Shown here in pieces: positions 54,196 through 64,000 of a DNA stretch of 64,000 nt. The first letter of the stretch is position 1, and every line of letters begins with the position of its first letter. The position numbers and the translations under genes were made by a program. The notes beneath the pieces were generated by a model. It was not told the origin of the DNA. It searched no databases and saw nothing but the letters and a program-made list of their open reading frames with translations. The stretch covers positions 1,899,232 to 1,963,231 of the forward strand of contig JAJVDF010000123.1 in assembly GCA_022410635.1 (NCBI GenBank), read 5' to 3'. Origin of the DNA: Tretioscincus oriximinensis (lineage: Eukaryota > Chordata > Lepidosauria > Squamata > Gymnophthalmidae).

Positions 54196-57100
54196 ACCAA
54201 ACTGGAAGCCAAAACAGAAGCCAAAGCTACCTGAACTGTGCACACGTTATTAAACTGAAAATTGCAGGTGTCCAGAAAAGTGCTTTCTTTCTTGAATCTC
54301 TGATTGATTGCGTATTCATTTTCAAAGAAGCATTTTGGCAGACCTTAATAGAAATCATATATGTGGCTCTTGGGCCAAAATTTGAGTCCCTCTGATTTCA
54401 AAGCACAGAAGGTGCTCTAGACTTGATCACAGGAAGGTTTGGAACAAGGCATTCCAGTTCCTGTTGGTTTAAGTATGATTAGACATCGTTATGTTTACTT
54501 TCCATGTTGATGTTTATTTCTTAACACAGTATGCAATGTAAAGAACACTGAGAACTGTGGATGGCAGGAGCAAACAGGAACCCATCGGTATTGGTCCATG
54601 GCTATTTTAACATGCTTCAAATAGCTTCCGCTGGCATAAATTCAGAAACTGAAACAAAATAAATCACTTTCTTCAGCTATTTCTTGGCAAGGGTTCTAAT
54701 GGGCTAATGTTTAGAAAATGGGGGAAATGAGTAAAAGAATTTATTTCCTTGGCAAACGAGCAGCCAGCCACATCCTTGCTGTTCAGAAAGTGAACAGTAG
54801 AGCAGGTGTTTACAGTACAGATTGACATTCTAATGACCATTATACTAATAGAGGCATCCAAAGGCCAGCAGCTGCATCATTTCCGTTTGTGGGCACGATG
54901 CCATCTTCTTATCCACCCTTTGTTATTCACAGGGCACCCACACTTCTGATCTTTAAGATACTAACTGAAGATCTGCTGTTTGCGAAGACCTTTACAGAAT
55001 GCATGCTTACTTGTTTCTTCCATTGTTTTGATTATGGTTTTTCATTATATGAGTAAAGTGAAGAGGAACAAAATATGATNGTTTTTTTGAGCATCTCTGG
55101 AGAAGTGAGGAATAAATGGCATAAATAAATAATTTATCCACCCATACTGTTTCATGATTTTAACCCATGTTTCTCTTTCTTTTAAAAGATCAGGGAAGTA
55201 AAAATATCTCATTTCACACCTCCAGTGAACAATCTGCCTCCATCTGGAATCTATTTAAACTGAAGTTTTAAACAGGCAGAAACCAACAGTTGTTATCAAA
55301 AATATATTAGTTTTAANAACTCGGGACATGCTTTACCAACTGGAATATTTAAATCTACAAATAAGCTGAATATTTTTGTTTTCATGTTAAAGAAAAAGAA
55401 TGCTATCCAGTCAAGCTTAAACATTTTAAAAAAGAAATATTTGGAATTCTCTTTCCTTCTGTCTGGATTTCAAAGTGAGATTTCAANGACAGAAGTTAGG
55501 AGTTGAATGCTAGGAGCTTTACTTCATAAGGATATTTCCATGATTGAGTGAAGATTTGAATCTGAGAAGACCTGCAAGGTCTTCACCAAGCNAGCTCAGG
55601 GTGTATTGTGTTTTCTTGGCACCAAATATCATTTTTAACTTTGATGTGTTTTGACCTCACTCAACCATTCCTCCTGCCTGTTCCCAGACTAGAATCTATT
55701 CCTGAGAGAGCACTCTATTTACAGAGGACTTTGTCTAGACATTGGAGGGGGCAGATTCACACATCATATAGCCTGTTGTGAATGCAGAACTATTAAACTT
55801 TCCTTGACTCCTGCCAGATCCTTAATATCATTTAGAAGTTTGGCAGGGACTGGGGATGCCAAGATGCTTCAGGTGCTCCACCTCTTCCAGTTGCCCAAAA
55901 TATTTGAAGTGCTTATTTTATCCTAGGACTATATTTCTAGGCCTAAAGGGGCACGGCCATTTCAAATGCCTGTAAATCATTGAAATGTACATTTTATACA
56001 TGCATGTAATGCATACTTCAACCAATCTTGACATGAAACTTATGAGAAGAAACAAAGTAGTAGGGATTCATATTCAGAGCTATGCAACTCCTTTACACTT
56101 CTGAGTCACCTGCTCTAAGGAAGGTACCTACCAGAGTCACTTGGATTCTTCCTTGTAGACATTAGCAATATGGATGGAAGAGGAAGGAGCATTTCCTCAA
56201 GATGTAAGCTTTCACAACTGGAAGGGTGTCCAGTGGTTTACCAGGTGGTCTGGGCACTCATCTCTTAAAGGAAATAAGGGAGAAACTTTCTATGGAAAAT
56301 GGAACAGCAGGAAATTCACCGGACTCATGCCAAGCTTCCTGTCTAGGTTCTCACATAGCAGGTATGATCTGCAGAAACATTTGTAATGTGTTAATAATTA
56401 TTGGTTAAGGAACTGAAATTCCAGCTCTTATTCCCCTATGGCCACAACAGACTATACAAAAAAGTATTTTTATAATGTATGGGTGTGTGCATAGTCTCTG
56501 TCTGTCTTCTGTCTTTCACAACTTGCACACAAATAAAAGGGAAATCTGCAGGAATCTTGCATACACCCAGTGTATGTTCCCCTTTATAAATGTCTAGTTA
56601 AAAAAGAACTTAGCCTTCTTTCTCCATCACCAGTGCCCGCATTAAGCAAATTTGCTATCTTGTATTTTGGGGATGCAGACCATGGAAATTTCAGCTGTTG
56701 CTCAGTTCTTTTAGGAAATTCCTCAGATTCCACAGTCTCCCCAGGGTCCTTCTCCAGCTACTTCATATTGTACTTTTTATGTCTGAAGACTTAACTGACA
56801 GAGCAGAAATGAAATGGAACTAGGGTTTTTTTGGGGGGGAGAAAGGTATATTAATAAATAAAGCACTGAATTTCCAAATCTACATCACTTGCATGTGCAT
56901 GGTACCTGTATTTAGTACCATGCATAAGAGCTGATCTTGTTACGATGGCACAATGAAGTATGCACCAGGGGAAAGTGCTACAATAGCAGCTTTTCCCCTA
57001 GTTGTTTTTTTTAACCAGGATATACTTTTTCCTCCCACTGTCCTAGTGAGTGGATGGTGTGAGTGTTGCTGAACCATGTAGTACTCACACCTTCCTAGCT

Positions 57101-59041
57101 ATAGAACAGTGCAAAAAAACAAGCATGTAGAAGCATCCTTAAAGTAAGGTCATGACTGTTGAGATGTATGTTCTGACCCAATTTATGCAGAGTAAATATG
57201 CAGCTTTCAGTGCTCTGAAGGATAGGCTGGCTGTAATAGTCCACACATTTTGTTTCATTCCATCAGGAAGGCTTTTGGCTTTATTTACAAGTCCATAAAA
57301 TAAAAATAGCAAATAATATATTGACCACTTCAGCATATAGGTTNAGTAACCATCTCTTGAATACGCTTCATATTTCAAGCATCTTCATTACAGGAACACA
57401 GAATACATAAAAAGTAAACGAGCATGTGCATACAACTCAGAAGACAGTGATAAGCTATAATATCAACATCCCAGTGGTCCTATAGGAAGTGTGCTGCTTG
57501 GTAGATTCTGAAGTTCATGCCTTACCATCCAGCAGTAAAGTACAGACTGGGTTTTAACTAGAAAACACAACAATGATTGCAGCCAGGCACTTTGTTTGTG
57601 ATTGGTTGTCTCTGTTCCCCATCCCCAAATTATTAATGTGTTTGCTTATCTACCTTAAGTGTTTTTCCCCATATTCTGATGCTTATTTTTGAGATTTTAT
57701 AGGAAGTGATACAGAGAGATGACTCACCTGAATTCACTGTTGAAAAAGGAAAACAAAATTTAAACCCTCCTTCCATTTAAGAGAACTCATTTAAGATATT
57801 TATGAAACTAATATAATGCCATCCAGATATGCAACAAATAAAAGATGATGATGCATAGAATCCAATATTCAGAGTTTATCTGAAAGTGATCTTTCTCTAG
57901 CATGGCAAGAGTCGATGGGTTATCTTGATAGATGCACCATCTTATAAAGAGATGTCCGTAAGGCTACATAGATAATCTCTTCACTACAGGACTGGGAATT
58001 ACATGAACAGACTTCTGAATTATGCACTTCTTTCTTCTCCAGATAAGAAGTCCCATATGGCAAGAGTTTAAGGAAAGGACTTCCAGAACAGACAATGCCA
58101 TTTCCAAGCAAATTTTTGCCCCAGCAATTTCCAGAACATGAAGATCAGTTTTATGGCTCAGAGAAGCTGCCATCTGCTAAGAACTGGACCCATCTAGTTT
58201 TCCATAGCAAATGCAATAACAACATGCTTTTGCATTTAAGCCAAACACCTTTTATAAATTACACTGCATACTTTACATTCTCAGCCTCTTTACAGGCCCG
58301 TCAGTTTCTCAGATTGATCGTGACTGGAGCCACAGTAATTATATTTCCCAGTTATTCTCACTGATGGTGATTTTGAATTCATTCTGAGCCATTGCCCTCC
58401 TATTCTGGGACACCCTCGATACAGGATGTTCTCTTGGCCTTACATAGTTTCCAGGCGACATTGTGGCTTTCATAACCAGACTAGACGAAGCATTTATTTT
58501 TCTGAGCTGAATCATTCAAGCACATTACACGGACATCGTTTGCAGCTGCATCTTTATTGACTTGGCTCAGTAGCCTGAGAAACGAAACCTCTTCACTGGA
58601 TGGGTTTATTCAAGTTGTGAGAAGCCACCTGATACCTTCAGGATGGAAAGCATAGAACAAATCTCTGCAAAAGGCCTATTATATTTATAATAAATAATTA
58701 AATAAATAAGAGGATTGAGGAGAATCTGGGGGTGCCGTCTCACCCCTGCTCAGACTGTTTTGAAATGTCCTTNAATTTGGTTTTAAAAATGATAGATTAC
58801 AGAAGAAGTTTCCTTTCCATTGTATNTCAGGAGTAAACACCATTTTTGTGTACCTTCTCAATTACGGATAAGAGTTTATATATAGATAACTGGGAAGGGT
58901 TTGTCAGTAATGCCAATGTCCATGTAAATTTCTTCTTTTTCCCTCTGCACCAATCACTGACCTTACGGATGTACTCATGCCAGGTACATTAAATGCCATA
59001 TATCAGCAGGTTGCCAGCTGCTGAAATACATTGTATTACTA

Positions 59042-59235
59042 GCAAGAGGCCTAGTAGCACTTGGAGACTAATGGGAGAAAGGTAGGTGGCATGAAGTTTT
59101 GTAGACAAGGCTACCTCTTCAGGATTAGACATGGAGACATTTCTACTCCTTTTTCATGCCTACGAACACTCATGCCACTTACCTTTCTCCTGTTAGCCTC
59201 CAAGTTCTATTAGCCCCCTTGCTGGACTTTCTGAA
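59042..59235. mobile_element. Family E foldback element
   Basis: The left arm (GGCCTAGTAGCACTTGGAGA, GGTAGGTGGCATGAAG) and right arm (ATGCCACTTACCTTTCTCC, CCTTGCTGGACTTTCTG) are inverted around a short core. Confidence 0.75.
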
Positions 59236-59796
59236 TTAAGACTGAAATTATGCTAGTAGATCATTCCATCACTTTATGGCAAAAGGGCTTAAACAGCTTT
59301 TTAAAAAGGAAAAGACAAATGTGAAGGTTGCTACTAATCTCCTGATGCTCTAAACCCTCCCACCTTTCAATAAACGATCATTGCAGTGCCAATGACCAAG
59401 AGATACAGCTTGACCACACTTCTATTCATATGAGCATTGCAAACTCTGTCTGGGAACATCCCTTCTGCTCATTTGGCACTGTGTGTGAGTGACGACTTGA
59501 ATATTACTTCATTTAAGAGGTTTGTGACCACACATTGGCTGCTCCCAAGCTGTTTCAGCCCTTTGATCATGGCCTGGGGTCTTCCAGAACTAATGATCAC
59601 TAATCTTTGACTTCCAACTAGGCTGGCAGGGGAGCTAGAATCCGAAGGCATCTGTGGAAAGTGTCTGTGAGAGGCATCTGATTTCATCGATTTACATCTG
59701 ATTTAATTAGGATATTTTCGTATATAAAGGCCCATTGTTAAAATCCATGGACGCCTCTGTTAGAAGAAGCACAAAGACATCAGAAATTGCAGTCTA

Positions 59797-59998
59797 GGCT
59801 GACCAGATGCCCCCCTTTGGGGGGGGTTGAAAACCCAGTTGTGGGGTGCCTCCAGGTTTTTTCTGAGGAAATGTTTTTCAAAAAAATACTTTTTTTCNAA
59901 TTTGTTTTTTTTTATTTTTCCTCAGAAAAAAATGGGAGGCATCCCCAAAACGGGTTTTCAACCCCCCCTCCCCCCAAAAAGATGTAGTCTGGTCATCC
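59797..59998. mobile_element. Family A palindromic element
   Basis: TA flanks (59795-59796, 59999-60000). The left arm is GGCTGACCAGATGCCCCCCT and the right end AGTCTGGTCATCC. Confidence 0.85.
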
Positions 59999-60404
59999 TA
60001 TTGCAGTCTCAAGCAGTATGTTGGTTTAAATGATAAACCACAGCTTCAAAGAACAGAGTAATTTCTACTTTAGCACTACTATTATACCCTCTCAGATGTA
60101 AATCCAAATGTTCCCTGATTAGCCAGCTGTTTCACAACTTTGAGACACCAAATGTAAATTTACTCAAAAAGTAAGGTAGGAGTGTGGCAAAGTAGAAATT
60201 TCAGCAACTGGTGCCAGCTGGGGGGGTTGTATGAAAAAGAAGGCAGGGTCCTTGCTTCTTTATGAGCGTCATAGAAGAGATCATTTCAGCAGGGATGGCT
60301 CGTTTTGCAGACTATACCTTCATAAATGTCCTATTCTGTCCAACCACCAAAGGAACAGGAACCTTATTTTTATTTTCATATCTTAACCCAAGTGGAAGCA
60401 AATC

Positions 60405-60985
60405 TTTAAAATGGACCTTTAAGACTCTGGCTCCCCATGTGATTGGACTGGGCTTTGGCCCTCCACTTTACCTCCCACATTGGACGTATTAAAATTCCCA
60501 GTCTTTTTAGCCTTCTTTCCCTTAAATAATCAAAGAGTACAATTTCTGACATATAATCATACCAGGCTTCCTGTGTCCATTTATCTTNCTCCTTCCACCC
60601 TCTTGCTATTAAAATATGGGCTGCCCTAATACCTTGTTTGAATATATATACATTTTCCCTCCCTACCTGTCTTGGATTCATGTTGCCAATAAGAACCTCC
60701 TTCGTTACAGGAATATTTACCTGAAGTATATTTGTAAGTTCCACAGTAATTTCTTGCCAGAACTTATTAACTTCTCTACATTCAAACCACATATGTATGT
60801 AGGTACCTATATCTATCCCACAATGCCAACATATTGGCGATATATTAAGCATATGTGATAGTTGACTTGGAGTCCTATACCACTTTGTCATTAATTTCAA
60901 TTCCCCTTCCCTAATCTTGTTATAATTGATTATTGTGAAGTCTTTTCTCCACTCTCTTCTATGTCCATTAAAGATGCAAACTTCA
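60405..60985 (-). pseudogene. L1 ORF2 C terminus with intact zinc knuckle
   Basis: An open frame (60900-60406) encodes KWYRTPSQLSHMLN, then CWHCGIDIGTYIHMWFEC, the L1 C-terminal Cys/His motif, then AAHILIARGWKE and WYDYMSEIVLFDYLRE. Truncated at the 5' end, it belongs to the same lineage as the 0.4, 9 and 43 kb copies. Confidence 0.82.
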
Positions 60986-63304
60986 GTTTTGGATTTTATT
61001 TGGTAATCTTATGCTAAAGGGCACAGAAACTCTGACTCACAAACTATTTTCCTATTTCCTTATCACCAAGGCTGCCTATGGTCCTGTTCGCTCAGGCTTA
61101 ATAATCAGTTTTAGGAGCTGCTATTCCACACTGTCTGCACATTAGATGCCTTGTAACTGGTCCTCAAATCACATTACTAGCAAAGCACGTTAATCCACTT
61201 TCATGTTTTGTAATGCCAACTAATCTGCACCTACAACAGATTAGAAGCTGTAACGTAACATTTCTGCTGCTCTGATATACCTCCGGATTCTGTGACTGCC
61301 AGTCCTCTTCTCTGCTTCAGGATGGAATAAATTACTTTTAGGGATTTTATAGCTGGTTTTAGGTTGGTCACTTCACTCCAGTGCCACTTCATTAAGGCTG
61401 CAAATGCACAAGGCCTTAAAATGGGAGCGCATGTGGAGCGGCAGTGCGATGGGCACACTAAATCAAAATTCAAACACACTCAGCTCTTTCAGTCTGCAGG
61501 ACCACGTTGGGCATGGAATTGGGTCTGTAATGCAAAACAGGCACAGTTCCTAACAATTCAGGTTACTAGCGCTCTGATTCCGACAGGAAGCCCCGCCAGG
61601 GACCACCACAAAGGAGGAGAAGGCTAAGCTTTATCAACCCGTGCAGGATGGAGGAATGTGGATGAGGCAAGCGACAGTAGCAGCAGAAAGCAGGGAGTGG
61701 AAGACATTTAAAGTGCACCAAATGGAAGACTGGAATNGGAGGCTGGATCCACTCCCAATTCGAATTTCAACTATCATTTTTTGCTCCCGTTTTAAGGCAC
61801 TGCGCATTTGCAGCCTGAGCGTGTCTGGTAACATCCTAAAGCTCTACACATAGACCATGCATTAGGTGGAAACCGGTATAGGTAAGAGGAGATATTCCTT
61901 TTTTGCCTTTTCAGAAAATAGCTGTTGCTGCAAATAAGTGATTTCTTCGCCAAATGTACAATGAATGGCATTTATTACCATGTTTATATCCTTGCTTCCT
62001 CCTCTTCACAGTTTTGCTTTCTCACATGCAGGTCAAAATATGAACTGTGCTAATAAAATTCTGCTTTGCTTGACGGGCCTTTCTTTTATTTTTTTATTAC
62101 ATTTCCACTAGATGGCACACAATGCCAGAAACCAGACAATTCCATGGTTTATCTTTTTAAAAGCCACCTTGCACCTAATAACCATGAGAACTGTAAACTT
62201 TCAAAGGCTGTGAAATAAACTGTTGCAATGATTAAAGAGACCTAGGAGATTGTTGATGGAGCTGTGCATTGTTACTGCTATTGTTAGTTGCCATCAGATC
62301 ACAACTTAATAAGTCTTAATAAGAGCCAGTATTTCTATCCTAATATATTGCATCTTCAGTAATATCTTGAAACTCTTTAAAAGACATTCTGNTAATCCCT
62401 TTGATTATGCTCAACTTCTTTATTCTGTTGTGACCATTTTTATCTGCTCAACTTCACTGTTGGCTAATTCTTTACTAGTCTGCATCGTTGTTCATTTATT
62501 TAAAACATTTCTATATCTCCATTTCTACTATTAATAAGACTTGTATTGTCAAGTCCAAGGTTCTAAGGTCTGTCATTGGTCTTTATGGACCAATGAAAGG
62601 GCTCGGAATGTTGAACTCAATGGTGCCNGAGGCTGCCTGACTATCTGCCTAACATGGCAGAAAGGAGATTGCAGAGAGAGGGCAGCGATATGTGGTATGG
62701 GAACCTTACTTAATAGGAGCTGGGAAGCAGAGCCTTTGTAAGGGGAGTTGGGAGCCACCTGCAACTGGGGGGAGAGGGCAGGGAAAACTGCTTTATTAAC
62801 CCAATTTTGCAAGTTTACTGACTAGTTTTAAATAATTCCATCCAATGTAACTTAGAAAACAGGTTTTGTTTTTACAAGTTATGTACTCAAGTATGTGAAC
62901 TTATGTTTGCTGATCATTACCATAGGCAACAATATGAGTGATTATAATTCAAAGGCATCTCTTTTCTTTTAGATTTCTTTGCACTGTCAAAAATTGATTG
63001 CAGATTAGGGGAATGTTAAAATACATTATGGTATCCTAGTCTAACTGCCTGTACAGATGTCCACAAAGAGAATGTTTTACAGGGAAGATCATTTTATTTC
63101 ATAATTATTTATACTTTGTCTTTCTATCCCCAAGAAGGATCGAGGTGGCTAACAATGAAGAAGCATTGTGCATAAAAATACCAGGTCAGAAAGCAAGTCT
63201 AATGTAAAGAACCTATTACCCTCTCTTAACCACACATTGGTTATAATTTCTAGACATAATTATTTAATATGCATTTCTATACTGCCCTATACCCGAAGTA
63301 GATA

Positions 63305-63655
63305 GGGCCAGAACCACTGCAATGCTATGCCACCAAATTCGAAAGCTCATAGTCTCTCCAGGAGGATACCATGGTTCTTGATGGACAATAGTATCAAAAG
63401 CCACTAAGAGATCCANAAGATCAAACAGGGTTGCACTCCCCCTGACCCTCTCCTAGAAGAGATCATCAACCAGGGTGACCAAGGNGGTTTCCGTGCCATA
63501 GCCAAGGCTGATGAAGTCAGACTGAAATGGATCTAGATAATCAGTTTCTTCTGAGCATGACTGCAGTTGAACAGCCACGGCCTTCTACNGTACTTTGCAT
63601 TGAAAGAGTATGTTAACCACTGGGCCGTAGTGGTCTAACTCTTCTGGGTGTAAGG
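63305..63655 (-). pseudogene. L2-type LINE reverse-transcriptase fragment
   Basis: The minus-strand translation gives AVAVQLQSCSEETDYLDPFQ, then GYGTETXLVTLVDDLF and DLLVAFDTIVH. These are degraded RT motifs including the catalytic-region FDT. It has stops and is non-functional. Confidence 0.72.
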
Positions 63656-64000
63656 AAGGCTTCTCTAACACAGATGGTTATGGAACCAGCCAAGGAAATG
63701 AAACCCTGATCCTAAATAATGCTCTTTTTTATTATTTATTTATTTACACTTATACCCCACCAATGCCCNACATTTGATGTAGGCAGCCCAGAAACATTTG
63801 GGTACGCCTATATCAGATCCAAGTCACAGGCTACAGAGCACATGGGCTGCANCTGTGCTGTAACACAGNACAAAGGCTGTACCCGTGCTCTATATGTTAC
63901 GTAGGCAACCCAGATACTTCTAGAGCTGCTTGCATCACATCCAGCACAGAGGGGGAATAGACTGAGAAAGGCATACGGGTGGAAAGAGGCTAGAGAAGTT

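Larger units (their letters stand above)
28800..64000. other. 5' flank of ADA, repeat-rich, no second gene found
   Basis: Besides the elements listed separately, I see nothing nameable in 29020-29400, 29930-31370, 31645-32810, 32945-33785, 35775-36480, 36765-37370, 37780-39180, 39400-39805, 40000-41235, 41860-42865, 44135-44635, 44825-45240, 45835-46380, 48005-48325, 49900-50880, 51115-52780, 52840-53285, 54200-59035, 59240-59790, 60005-60400, 60990-63305 and 63660-64000. In human the gene upstream of ADA is CCN5 (WISP2); no CCN-type cysteine-rich exon is visible. Confidence 0.6.

Overview
The window is vertebrate nuclear DNA, most likely from a squamate reptile and possibly a gecko. Its interspersed repeats include tRNA-headed SINEs with the Sauria-SINE type of 3' end, several CR1 and L2-type LINE fragments, 5'-truncated L1 copies and many short inverted-repeat DNA elements. 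There is no bacterial or viral gene organisation. Isolated single N bases are scattered through the sequence, but none falls in a coding exon.

The one protein-coding gene I can support is adenosine deaminase (ADA), on the minus strand. Its first five coding exons are at 28494-28426, 16069-16008, 13113-12991, 10995-10852 and 5325-5210. Exons 2 to 5 have the lengths I recall for human ADA (62, 123, 144 and 116 nt), and the intron phases are 0, 2, 2, 2, 1. Exon 1 is longer because it encodes a run of ten serines. The remaining exons, which carry most of the catalytic residues, should lie left of base 1. A CpG island with GC boxes covers exon 1 and its upstream flank.

Layout: 1-5209 is intron 5 (L1 fragment, putative solo LTR, CR1). 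5326-10851 is intron 4 (SINEs, L2-type LINE, an L1 nested in a palindromic element). 10996-12990 is intron 3, 13114-16007 intron 2, and 16070-28425 intron 1 (foldback elements, CR1 fragments, a mariner-like MITE, a multi-hairpin element). 28.5-64 kb is the 5' flank. There I find no second gene, only repeats: CR1, L1 with nested insertions, two hAT-type MITEs with perfect 8-bp target duplications, SINEs and a long polypyrimidine tract.

The most distinctive non-genic signal is the number of different palindromic (foldback) families. I label them A (ends GGCTGACCAGATG, TA flanks), B (multi-hairpin, TA flanks), C (ends in a CCATCTTCAGG-like motif), D (about 180 bp, ends CCCTGTCCCCACTGAG), E (long arms containing AGTAGCACTTTGAGACTAA) and F (ACAATAAAGC arms). 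Several copies are nested, which gives a relative order of insertion.
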